DNA of 7,626 nucleotides from Candidatus Eiseniibacteriota bacterium (GCA_005893185.1 VBOS01000218.1:1-7626); one strand, 5' to 3'; counted from the first letter of the stretch, positions 1 through 6,392 are shown. Made by a program: numbers and translations. Notes: generated by a model from the letters alone, not told the origin.

Positions 1-26
1 TGTTCGGCTCCGCGCTCCGTAGCGCC

Positions 27-137
27 TCAAGTCACGCGTTCTGCGCGCATCAGCTCGCGCACGCCGCCGTCATTTTGACGTCGCAAGAATGAAGGGCGCG
101 GGCGGTGTGGTTCGGCGGCAAAGTTCAGTTGTCGCAT
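27..137 (-). CDS. Possible small ORF, 36 aa, unknown
   Basis: This is a short minus-strand reading frame from an ATG at 135-137 to a TGA at 27-29. It is the only frame in the left-edge region with a ribosome-binding-site candidate: GAGGAG at 148-153, ten bases upstream of the ATG. The product would be small and basic, rich in Arg, beginning MRQLNF and ending MRAERVT. There is no signal peptide, no membrane segment and no motif I recognise. In DNA this G+C-rich, open frames of this length arise by chance, so it is listed only as a candidate. It would be transcribed divergently from the gene at 324. Confidence 0.15.
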   Translation of the reverse strand: MRQLNFAAEPHRPRPSFLRRQNDGGVRELMRAERVT

Positions 138-218
138 CGGGTGTGCTCTCCTCGTTACTGGCCTCGAGGGCTCAGAGTACACCCGCTTCGTTTCTCGGCC
201 CTTCCCGGGGGCCGGCTG

Positions 219-248
219 CTGGCAACGCTATGCCCCCTCGACTAGAAT
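219..248 (+). promoter_or_regulatory. Candidate sigma70-type promoter for the repeat-protein gene
   Basis: CTGGCA (219-224, 4 of 6 matches to TTGACA) and TAGAAT (243-248, 5 of 6 matches to TATAAT) are separated by 18 bases. The second hexamer lies in one of the few AT-richer spots of this region. Transcription would start near 255, giving a leader of roughly 70 bases before the ATG at 324. The call is based on consensus matching only, and promoter consensus in this lineage is not well established. Confidence 0.3.
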
Positions 249-313
249 TAGGGCGTATCTCGCTGGTCGCTTCAGGGCTCGGTTCTCGCCCACGGCATCT
301 GATCTTCGGTCCC

Positions 314-318
314 GGAGG
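314..318 (+). promoter_or_regulatory. Shine-Dalgarno site that fixes the start at 324
   Basis: GGAGG lies five bases before the ATG at 324. A competing ATG at 320-322 is only one base from the site and in another frame, so it is too close to be used efficiently. The ATG at 324 leads directly into a signal peptide, which confirms the choice. Confidence 0.7.
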
Positions 319-323
319 TATGC

Positions 324-2369
324 ATGCGCGCAACGCGCTTTGCCGTCCTGTGCTCGCTCATCGTATTCGCCGCCCTTGTCGCTTCCGCCCGTTCTTCGGC
401 CGCCGCACGCGCCCGATTCCGCTTCGGAGCCCAAGGATCGGCCACGCATCTCGCTCCCTTCGCCCGGAATGCCGTCGCCCCCGGTGATACCGCCTGGACC
501 GGCTGCGGCGAGAAGCTTACCCCCGACGGCACACAGCAGTTTACATCCCTGCCGGTCGTGTTCTCCGCCGGATCTGGAGGATCGCTGGTCGCGTGGAGCG
601 ATCAGCGCAGCGGCAGGAGCGCGTGCCGCGCGTCGCGGCTCGACTTCCTCGGGAAATACCCGGCCGGATGGATCGCCGGGGGCAATCTCGTATCGCTCTC
701 GGATTCCAGCCAGGGACTGGTGAGCTCGGGCACCGACGACGCGGCAGGCGGGTTCTTCGTGTACACGGATGTGGTTACTCAGTTTGCTGACATCCCTGTG
801 AACGTCTACCTCCAGCACCTGACGTCCTCGGGAGGCGTCGCGGCCGGATATCCGCCCGGTGGCAAGCTCATGGCCGCCGGGTATGTCGGTGTGGCAGGGA
901 TGCTGCCGGATGGCTCGGGGGGCCTATTCCTCGGCTGGGCCGCCGGCCCCGACAACTACGAGAAAATCCGGGTCACACGGCTGGATGCCTCCGGCACTGC
1001 GACCGCGGGCTGGCCGGCGGGCGGCGTCGACACCGGCCTCAGAGATACAGTGCCCGGCGAGCCGGCCAGCGACGGCGCTGGCGGCATCTACCTCGTCTGG
1101 TCCCAGGGCACCGAGGTGAAGATCCAGCGATACACCTCCACCGGGGTCGTGAGCGGCTGGCCGGTCGGAGGGCTGACTGTCGCGACCTCCTATGCCGGAG
1201 CGGACCACACGTTCGTCAGGCTCTCGAACAACGATGCGCTCGTGTGTTGGGTGGATCCCAATTACGTCATCCGCGCCATGCGGGTCAACGCCGCGGGCTC
1301 GCTCGACGTCGGCTGGCCGGCGGGCGGCAAGGAGATCAGCCCCGCCATCGGCCAGGAACACCCGGTGCTGCTCGAGGACGCGGCAGGCGGGGCACTGATC
1401 CTGTGGGAGCAACATACGGGGGGGCCGCCCCTGTTCCTCCCCCAACTGTACGTACAGCATCTGACGTCCGCCGGCGCGGTCGCGACCGGCTGGCCTGCGG
1501 AGGGGGTACCCCTCTCCAGCTCGGCGACTGTGCGCGGCTACATCCAATCCCTGGTGAGCGATGGAGCGGGTGGGGCGATCGCCGCATGGACCGACCTCCG
1601 CGGGAGCGACGAGGATGTCTATGCGCAGCGGGTGCTCGCGACCGGGGTGGTGGACCCCGCCTGGACCGCCGACGGCGTCGCAATCTGCACCGCGGCGGGC
1701 AACCAGGAATTGGCCGCGAGCACGACCGACGGATCGGGCGGCGCGATCTTGACCCTGGGGGACTACGCCGACAGCAATAATCCTCAGATCCGCGCGGCGC
1801 GGCTGCTGGTCAACGGGATCGTCTCGACCCTCGCCTCGCTGGTGGACGCCGCGGTCGAGCCGGGACGCGTCCGGCTCCATTGGTACACGGCGGACGGCAG
1901 CGTGACGATGGCGACGGTCGAGCGGGCCGACGCGGGCGGCGCGTTCGTGCCGGTGGGCGAGATCACGGCCGACGGCGTGGGACACCTGCGATTCGAAGAC
2001 CGGAACGTCAAAGCCGGCGCCACCTACCTCTACCGCCTCGCGGTGCGGGATGGGGCGACCACATCGTACCTCGGCCAGGTCACCATCCATGTGCCGGCGG
2101 CGGTGTCGTTCGGAATCGATGGCTTCCGGCCCAATCCGGCCCAGGGCCAGGTGAGCGTGGTGTTCGCGCTCGAGAGCGCGTCGCCTGCGCGACTCGAGCT
2201 ACGGGATGTCGCTGGTCGCCGAGTGATGACTCGCGAGGTCGGGATGCTGGGCGCGGGCCAGCACGTGCTGCCACTCGGGCAGGCCGCGGCGCTGCCCGCC
2301 GGGATCTACGTGCTGCGGCTCACGCAGTCGGGCCACGAGGCCGTGGCCCGGGCGGCACTCGTGAGATAA
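324..2369 (+). CDS. Exported repeat (probable beta-propeller) protein with Fn3-like and C-terminal sorting-like domains
   Basis: This 681-residue protein is probably secreted or cell-surface bound; its ligand or substrate is unknown. Residues 1-30 form a signal peptide: basic MRATR, a hydrophobic stretch to about residue 20, then an Ala-rich cleavage region. Residues about 80-500 carry eight degenerate repeats of 50-61 residues. Each has a D(G/A)xGG turn followed by a hydrophobic strand, often ending in W, near residues 83, 139, 196, 250, 302 (degenerate), 352, 413 and 469. Seven repeats are closed by a GWPAGG-like motif near 115, 175, 229, 278, 330, 389 and 446. This spacing suits one blade per repeat in an eight-bladed propeller (inference). 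Residues about 511-590 look like a fibronectin-III domain. Residues about 596-681 match the type IX (Por) C-terminal sorting pattern: RPNP, then DVAGRRV, then LPAGIYVLRL. No catalytic motif was seen. It starts at the ATG just after GGAGG (314-318) and is probably monocistronic, with a hairpin 25 bases after the stop. Confidence 0.88.
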   Translation: MRATRFAVLCSLIVFAALVASARSSAAARARFRFGAQGSATHLAPFARNAVAPGDTAWTGCGEKLTPDGTQQFTSLPVVFSAGSGGSLVAWSDQRSGRSACRASRLDFLGKYPAGWIAGGNLVSLSDSSQGLVSSGTDDAAGGFFVYTDVVTQFADIPVNVYLQHLTSSGGVAAGYPPGGKLMAAGYVGVAGMLPDGSGGLFLGWAAGPDNYEKIRVTRLDASGTATAGWPAGGVDTGLRDTVPGEPASDGAGGIYLVWSQGTEVKIQRYTSTGVVSGWPVGGLTVATSYAGADHTFVRLSNNDALVCWVDPNYVIRAMRVNAAGSLDVGWPAGGKEISPAIGQEHPVLLEDAAGGALILWEQHTGGPPLFLPQLYVQHLTSAGAVATGWPAEGVPLSSSATVRGYIQSLVSDGAGGAIAAWTDLRGSDEDVYAQRVLATGVVDPAWTADGVAICTAAGNQELAASTTDGSGGAILTLGDYADSNNPQIRAARLLVNGIVSTLASLVDAAVEPGRVRLHWYTADGSVTMATVERADAGGAFVPVGEITADGVGHLRFEDRNVKAGATYLYRLAVRDGATTSYLGQVTIHVPAAVSFGIDGFRPNPAQGQVSVVFALESASPARLELRDVAGRRVMTREVGMLGAGQHVLPLGQAAALPAGIYVLRLTQSGHEAVARAALVR

Positions 2370-2394
2370 GCGGGCCAAGCACGAGAAACGAGGG

Positions 2395-2415
2395 GGGGCG
2401 ACCGGTGGTCGCCCC
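2395..2415 (+). terminator. Hairpin terminator candidate after the repeat-protein gene
   Basis: GGGGCGACC (2395-2403) and GGTCGCCCC (2407-2415) are perfect 9-base inverted repeats around a 3-base loop, or 8 pairs with a 5-base loop. They begin 25 bases after the TAA stop at 2367-2369. The downstream sequence GCTCTCATC has only scattered T residues, so it lacks the classical U-tract. The position and stem strength still make a transcription-ending or 3'-end-stabilising role the best explanation. Confidence 0.55.
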
Positions 2416-2823
2416 GCTCTCATCGCCAGCAACAACGCGACAGGTAACCGCCGCCGGCTGTACAACCACCGCATCCAGAAGTTCGGCCCTGGCCTGACGG
2501 CGGCACGTGCCATGTCGTGGGGTGGCGTGAAATCCCGCTATCGTCCGTGCGCGATCGCGACGCAGCAGGACAAGTAGCGCGGTGGCGGTTGCGAGCGCGG
2601 TGCGCGACGTGCGACGCTGCCGCTATGCCGCTGGCTCGAGCGCTGGCCGGAGCGAGTCCATCTCCCGCAGCCACGCCAGGATCGAGTCCGGCTCGGATCC
2701 CCGTAGCGCTACCACTCATGGGGAACATATCGAGAGAGCGGCCGCCCGCACCACGCGGCCGGATCGGCGCCATGGTGTGCCGGGGTAGGATGTGTTTCAT
2801 GGCCGCGACCCGCACCGGAATGA

Positions 2824-2874
2824 GGGGGCCCGTGCTGACACGCACCGCGAATAGAACAGCTTAGCCTGGCCCCC
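2824..2874 (-). terminator. Possible structured 3' element downstream of the phosphoesterase gene
   Basis: GGGGGCC (2824-2830) can pair with GGCCCCC (2868-2874). A small inner hairpin, CGTG-CTGA-CACG, starts right after the left arm at 2831. The element begins six bases past the minus-strand stop codon at 2880-2882, where a terminator would be expected. The enclosed loop is long (37 bases) and no T-run follows, so this is weak. Confidence 0.2.
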
Positions 2875-2879
2875 GGCAC

Positions 2880-4037
2880 TCATCGCATCAGAGTGAGCTT
2901 CCTCACCAGCACGGCTTGGCCCGCCTGGACGCGCAGGAAGTAGAGGCCGGCTCCGGCTCTCTTCCCGTCGTCCTGAGTCCCATCCCAGAGGACCGCGACC
3001 GTTCCGCCGCGTGGCTCCGCGAACAGCAGCCGGACCCGCCGGCCCGAGCAGTCCAGCACCGACGCGCGGACCGGCATCTCGGAGGGCAGCTCGAGCACCG
3101 CCATCGTCTCGGTCCGGAACGGGTTCGGGGTCGGGTCGCCGAGGCGGACGCGCGGCGCCCGGCCCGCCGGGACCGCGGTCACCGGCTGGTCGTTCCACAC
3201 GTCGCTCACCGAACTGTCCGACAGCGCGGAGCCGAACGAGGGGAGGCCGAGCGCGTCGCAGACGGTGCGAGCCACGGTGTAGTGGTCGATGCGGCGCGTG
3301 GCGACGTAGCCCGATTTCACCAGCGGCCCCGCGAACACGGTGAGGATGTGGTTGTGGCCCGAGCGCTCGCTCTCGTCCCAGGTCAGCACCACCATCCCTC
3401 GGGGTCCCACCGCCGAGATCATTGCCGGCAAATTGTTCGAGAGCCAGGTGTCGCCGACCCCGACCGCGCAGTTGTGAGTGTCGTCGCACAGGTTCGGAAC
3501 GACGAACACCAGGTTCGGCAGCGCCCCGGCCGCGAGGTCGGCGGCCAGGTTGGTGTATGGCACCTCGTTCAGGTGGTTCAGGTTCCCGAACTGGGTCCAG
3601 GGATCGTGCTTGCGGGCGTAGAGCCCGTCGGGGGTCGTGCAGATCGGGCTACCGGCTTCGGGCAGGTTCTCGGAATAGGCCTTCCAAGTGAGCCCCGCCG
3701 CCTCGCATGCGTGACCGAAGTTCTCGACCTGAAACGGGGAGCCGCCGGCCGGGCAATTGTCGTCATTGACCCCGAGCGTGCTCCCGGCCCACAGGGCGAG
3801 GTAGTTCGGCTGCGAGGGGTGCGTGATCGCCCAGGCGTTGGAGAACGACGCGGACTGGGCGATCAGGTTGGCCACGTAGGGCGTGACTCGCGTCTGGTCG
3901 TAGGAGTGGTTCTCCATGACCACGACCACGACGTGATTCATGGGCGGCACAGGCGAGGCCGGAGCCGCAACCCGGGGCAGCCCGAGGAGCGCGGCGAGCG
4001 TCGCCAGGCCGACGCAGAAGCTCCGTGGATGATCCAT
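2880..4037 (-). CDS. Exported phosphoesterase (PF04185-like, alkaline phosphatase superfamily) with C-terminal sorting-like domain
   Basis: This 385-residue protein is predicted to hydrolyse a phosphate ester outside the cytoplasm. Residues 1-27 are a signal peptide (MDHPR, then a hydrophobic segment, then an Ala/Pro-rich cleavage region). Residues about 34-270 are the catalytic domain. MENHSYD (41-47) is the classical metal-binding Glu-Asn motif. THPSQPNYL (72-80) holds the likely Ser/Thr nucleophile region. DDTHNC (185-190), TWDE (219-222) and GHNH (227-230) supply further Asp/His metal ligands. The set resembles the acid phosphatase, phospholipase C and SapM group; the true substrate cannot be read from sequence. 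Residues about 297-385 form a FlgD/T9SS-like sorting domain: TPNPF, then DCSGRRV, WDGTQDDGKRAGAGLYFLRV, and the terminal LTLMR. The frame is open to an ATG at 4161-4163, but those 42 extra residues are not signal-like. The ATG at 4035-4037 opens the signal peptide and is preferred, although no clear Shine-Dalgarno site precedes it. The gene converges on the repeat-protein gene. Confidence 0.88.
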   Translation of the reverse strand: MDHPRSFCVGLATLAALLGLPRVAAPASPVPPMNHVVVVVMENHSYDQTRVTPYVANLIAQSASFSNAWAITHPSQPNYLALWAGSTLGVNDDNCPAGGSPFQVENFGHACEAAGLTWKAYSENLPEAGSPICTTPDGLYARKHDPWTQFGNLNHLNEVPYTNLAADLAAGALPNLVFVVPNLCDDTHNCAVGVGDTWLSNNLPAMISAVGPRGMVVLTWDESERSGHNHILTVFAGPLVKSGYVATRRIDHYTVARTVCDALGLPSFGSALSDSSVSDVWNDQPVTAVPAGRAPRVRLGDPTPNPFRTETMAVLELPSEMPVRASVLDCSGRRVRLLFAEPRGGTVAVLWDGTQDDGKRAGAGLYFLRVQAGQAVLVRKLTLMR

Positions 4038-4335
4038 GTCAGTGGGCCATCGAGCGATGTCGCGGTGCGAGGCGGAGCCGGGCGCCGGAGCGCCGGACGG
4101 TCGGCCAAAAGCCACGCGATTATGGCATGTGGCGGGAATGTCGTCCAGATCGAATACGAACATTGTACATTGATATTATCGATTGAGGATGAGCTGGCGA
4201 TCAGCCCTACCGCCGCGGGCGCTTGGAGCCGTTCTGGCGCTCGGGCCCCCAAGAGGGCTCGCGCCGAGAACGATCCACGCAACTCCATCCTCCCTTCGTT
4301 GACGCCCACACCCCAACCGGCCCATCCTGCCTGCC
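4038..4335. other. Divergent intergenic region between phosphoesterase and racemase-like genes
   Basis: These roughly 300 bases must hold promoters for both divergent units. The clearest feature is an AT-rich island at 4161-4190, listed separately. Nearer the plus-strand gene, TTGACG at 4299-4304 matches a -35 hexamer at 5 of 6 positions, but the best -10 at 18-base spacing (CATCCT, 4323-4328) is poor. If it is used, the racemase-like mRNA would be leaderless or nearly so, which would agree with the lack of a Shine-Dalgarno site before 4336. Confidence 0.4.
4161..4190. promoter_or_regulatory. AT-rich island with imperfect palindrome: candidate promoter or operator
   Basis: This short stretch is far richer in A and T than its surroundings. 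It contains TGTACA (4164-4169) and the 15-base sequence ATTGATATTATCGAT (4169-4183), whose 7-base arms mirror each other around a central T with a single mismatched pair. It also offers -10-like hexamers in both directions: TATTAT (4174-4179, plus) and GATAAT (4175-4180, minus). I found no good -35 partner on either strand. Its position between two divergent genes suits a shared control site; the assignment is inferred. Confidence 0.3.
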
Positions 4336-5070
4336 ATGCATCACATCGGCATTCTGGCACACAGCGCGGACGGCGCCGCACTCTGTTTTCTCGAGATGGT
4401 GCGCGACAGCGCCCGGCGATTGGAGGAGCATCATCACCCCGAGATCACGCTTTCCGTTCTCCCGATGGCGCCGGTGCTGGAGGCCTACGACAGGAACGAG
4501 CTCGGCGCCGTGAGGGCCCATCTCGCGCGGACGGCCTCGCGTCTTGCGAACGCCGGCTGCGACTTCTTCGTTTGTCCGGACAACACGGCCCACATCGCGC
4601 TCGAAGCGGACGGGGCGCCGCTTCCGCTCCCCGGCCTGCACATCGCGGAGATCGTCGCGCAACGGGCGAAGGCCGAGGGTCGCCGCTGCGTCGGCTTGGT
4701 CGGGACACGCTGGACGATGGCGGGGTCCGTCTACCCGCGCGCCTTGGCACGCGCCGGGCTCGCGATGAAGGCGCCTCCAGCGGAGGACCGCGAATTCGTG
4801 AACGACGTCATCTTCGGCGAGCTGTGCCAGGGCGTGATCCGCGACGAGTCGCGTGCGGAGTACGTTCGCATCATCGAGGGCCTGAAACGCGCGGGCTGCG
4901 ACGTCGTCGCGCTCTCATGCACGGAGAACCCACTCCTGGTGACGCCTGAAATTTCGCCGCTGCCGACGCTCGATTCCACGCGCCTCTTGGCACGGGCAGC
5001 GGTTGCGGTCGCGTGCGGCGACTCGGCGCTTCCCGCGTGGCGTGGCGGGTCGTTCGCCGCGCGGCGCTGA
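4336..5070 (+). CDS. Asp/Glu racemase-superfamily enzyme with Asp in place of the first catalytic Cys
   Basis: This 244-residue cytoplasmic enzyme has the length and motif order of aspartate racemases (PF01177-type fold, two similar halves). The N-terminal strand HHIGILAHS (2-10) is the usual first strand. The first half's active-site loop reads FVCPDNTAH (78-86). Family aspartate racemases have PCNTAH there, so Asp82 stands where the first catalytic Cys belongs, with a Cys two residues earlier (Cys80). The second half keeps its Cys in LSCTENPLL (193-201, Cys195), and VGLVGTRWTM (119-128) fits the family's conserved VGLLGT strand. Two-Cys members racemise amino acids by two-base proton transfer. 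Members with only one Cys, such as arylmalonate decarboxylase, do other chemistry, so the substrate and reaction here are open. It starts at an ATG with no Shine-Dalgarno site and may be leaderless. Only 12 bases separate it from the CoA-transferase gene, so the two are probably co-transcribed. Confidence 0.85.
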   Translation: MHHIGILAHSADGAALCFLEMVRDSARRLEEHHHPEITLSVLPMAPVLEAYDRNELGAVRAHLARTASRLANAGCDFFVCPDNTAHIALEADGAPLPLPGLHIAEIVAQRAKAEGRRCVGLVGTRWTMAGSVYPRALARAGLAMKAPPAEDREFVNDVIFGELCQGVIRDESRAEYVRIIEGLKRAGCDVVALSCTENPLLVTPEISPLPTLDSTRLLARAAVAVACGDSALPAWRGGSFAARR

Positions 5071-5082
5071 GGCGGCGAGGGC

Positions 5083-6306
5083 ATGTCGGGTCCGCTCCAG
5101 AACCTCCGCGTCCTCGACCTCACGCGGACGCTCGCGGGCCCGTGGGCCACCCAGAGCCTCGCGGACCTGGGCGCCGAGGTCATCAAGGTGGAGCGCCCGG
5201 GAATCGGCGACGAGACGCGCACCTGGGGACCGCCCTGGCTCCGCGACCGGGAGGGACGCGAGACCCGCGAGTCCGCCTACTTCCTCTCGACGAATCGCGG
5301 CAAGAAGTCGGTGACGGTGGATCTCGCCCAGCCCGCCGGGCGGAAGCTGGTCCGCGATCTCGCGGCCCGGAGCGACGTGCTGGTCGAGAATTTCAAGGTC
5401 GGCGATCTCGCGCGGTTCGGTCTCGCCTACGAAGACGTGCGCCGGCTCCACCCGGGGATCGTCTATTGCTCGGTGACCGGCTTCGGCCAGACCGGGCCCC
5501 ATGCCTCACGCCCCGCGTACGACCTGGTGCTCCAGGGCATGGGCGGACTGATGAGCATCACAGGCGAGCGCGACGACCGCCCCGGCGGAGGTCCCCAGCG
5601 GGTCGGGATCGCCGTCACCGACGTGGTCACCGGCATGTACGCTGCTCTCGCGATCGCCGCCGCCATCGCCCACCGCGAGCGCACGGGGGCCGGGCAGCAC
5701 ATCGACCTCGCGCTCTTCGACTCGATCGTCGCGTTCTGCTCCAACCAGATCCTGAGCTACTGGTGCTCCGGCCTGGTCCCCTCGCGCCACGGCAACGCCC
5801 ATCCCAACATCGTGCCCTACGAGGTGTTTCGCGCGGCGGACCGCGCGATCGTTCTCGCGGTCGGCAACGACGGGCAGTTCGCCGCCTTCTGCCGGGTCGC
5901 GGGCCGCGCGGAGCTCGCCACCGATCCGCGCTTCCGCACCAATCCGGACCGCGTCCGAAACCGCGAGATTCTGGTACCGCGGGTGGCCGAGATCGTGCGC
6001 GAGCGCTCGAGCGGCGACTGGGTCCACGCACTGACCGAAGCCGGCGTGCCGTGCGGGCTCGTCAACGACCTGAGCCAGGTCTTCGAGGACCCGCAGGCCG
6101 TGCATCGCGGACTGCAGATCGAGATCCCGCATCCGGCCGGCGTGCCATGCCCGACGGTCGCGAGCCCGATGCGATTCTCCGCGACGCCGGTCGCCTACGA
6201 AATACCACCGCCCCTGCTCGGGCAGCACACCCGTGAGGTGCTGGAGGGAATCCTGGGCCTCAGTCGCGCCGAGCTCGATGCGCTCGCGACGCAGGGAGTG
6301 ATCTAG
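5083..6306 (+). CDS. CaiB/BaiF family III acyl-CoA transferase
   Basis: This 407-residue protein is full length for the family. It moves coenzyme A between an acyl-CoA donor and a carboxylic acid acceptor in the cytoplasm, normally as an interlocked dimer. Diagnostic signatures, in order: the N-terminal LRVLDLTRTLAGPWATQSL region (8-26), LGAEVIKVERPGIGD (29-43), NRGKKSVTVDL (71-81), DVLVENFKVG (98-107), the GFGQTGP loop (133-139), and RPAYDLVLQGMGGLMSITGE (143-162), where Asp147 is the predicted catalytic aspartate. Then come GQHIDLALFDS (204-214) and GVPCGLVNDL (321-330). These place it with formyl-CoA, succinyl-CoA:dicarboxylate and SUGCT-like transferases, but sequence alone does not settle the acid used. 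The start is the ATG at 5083, with GAGGG very close to it (5077-5081) and GGCGG at better spacing (5071-5075). It follows the racemase-like gene by 12 bases, which suggests a joint role in metabolism of a small, perhaps dicarboxylic, acid (inference). Confidence 0.93.
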   Translation: MSGPLQNLRVLDLTRTLAGPWATQSLADLGAEVIKVERPGIGDETRTWGPPWLRDREGRETRESAYFLSTNRGKKSVTVDLAQPAGRKLVRDLAARSDVLVENFKVGDLARFGLAYEDVRRLHPGIVYCSVTGFGQTGPHASRPAYDLVLQGMGGLMSITGERDDRPGGGPQRVGIAVTDVVTGMYAALAIAAAIAHRERTGAGQHIDLALFDSIVAFCSNQILSYWCSGLVPSRHGNAHPNIVPYEVFRAADRAIVLAVGNDGQFAAFCRVAGRAELATDPRFRTNPDRVRNREILVPRVAEIVRERSSGDWVHALTEAGVPCGLVNDLSQVFEDPQAVHRGLQIEIPHPAGVPCPTVASPMRFSATPVAYEIPPPLLGQHTREVLEGILGLSRAELDALATQGVI

Positions 6307-6313
6307 TTCTCAC

Positions 6314-6368
6314 GGCCCGGGCCATCGGCTCGACGACACTCGGTCTCGAGATTCGGACCGGGCCCGGT
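6314..6368. terminator. Palindrome-rich convergent junction, possible bidirectional terminator
   Basis: Two perfect palindromes, GGCCCGGGCC (6314-6323) and ACCGGGCCCGGT (6357-6368), lie between the CoA-transferase stop (6304-6306) and the stop of the minus-strand dockerin-like gene (6393-6395). Their halves can also pair with each other, GGCCCGG with CCGGGCC, enclosing about 35 bases. An additional CGGTC...GACCG stem lies between them (6341-6345 with 6356-6360). TTGTCTTG follows on the plus strand, a weak T-rich tail. The placement favours transcription termination from both sides, but no classical U-tract is present. Confidence 0.3.
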
Positions 6369-6392
6369 TGTCTTGAGTTCATTTCTCCACGC

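Larger units (their letters stand above)
1..323. other. Left-edge intergenic region without a convincing gene
   Basis: No recognisable protein is encoded here. Plus-strand frames entering from the left edge stop at 76-78 and 90-92, with tails that resemble nothing I know. A 36-codon minus-strand reading frame (27-137) and a promoter-like pair (219-248) are listed separately. The rest serves as upstream DNA of the large exported protein gene starting at 324. No tRNA-like fold or repeat was seen. Confidence 0.5.
2370..2879. other. Intergenic region of about 510 bases between convergent genes
   Basis: No convincing gene is present. Overlapping open frames on both strands (for example 2517-2864 plus and 2420-2845 minus) give low-complexity Arg/Ala/Pro/Ser-rich translations with no family resemblance, so I treat them as chance frames in G+C-rich DNA. 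It contains a strong hairpin at 2395-2415, a 10-base palindrome GGCACGTGCC at 2502-2511, a short protein-like minus-strand frame at 2623-2715 that may be a gene remnant, and a possible structured element at 2824-2874. For a junction between convergent genes it is unusually long. Confidence 0.5.

Noticed and set aside
924..2090. Minus-strand frame of 388 codons opposite the repeat-protein gene
   Set aside because: It is a shadow of the real gene: rich in Arg, Gly and Asp with no signal peptide or motif, while the plus strand shows a signal peptide, repeats and sorting domain in one frame.
2512..2577. 21-codon plus-strand frame (begins MSWGGVK) after the GGCACGTGCC palindrome
   Set aside because: It has no ribosome-binding site, no known homology, and a length well within chance; it is mentioned only because it follows a palindrome.
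4038..4163. Longer start for the phosphoesterase at 4161-4163
   Set aside because: The extra 42 residues are not signal-like and would bury a proper signal peptide that begins at the ATG at 4035-4037. They also overlap the AT-rich candidate control region.
2916..4949. Very long plus-strand open frame (677 codons) antisense to the phosphoesterase gene
   Set aside because: It lies opposite a gene with clear catalytic motifs and runs on into the racemase-like gene. Its translation is Arg/Gly/Val-rich with no domain. Long antisense frames are expected in DNA this G+C-rich.
5013..6236. Plus-strand frame of 407 codons overlapping the CoA-transferase gene
   Set aside because: It is Arg/Pro-rich, low-complexity translation in the wrong frame. 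The 5083 frame carries every CaiB/BaiF signature.
4336..6306. Possible novel defence or mobile-element system
   Set aside because: The genes here are metabolic and exported-protein families. There is no nuclease, helicase, toxin, reverse transcriptase, integrase, direct-repeat array or insertion-sequence end in the window.
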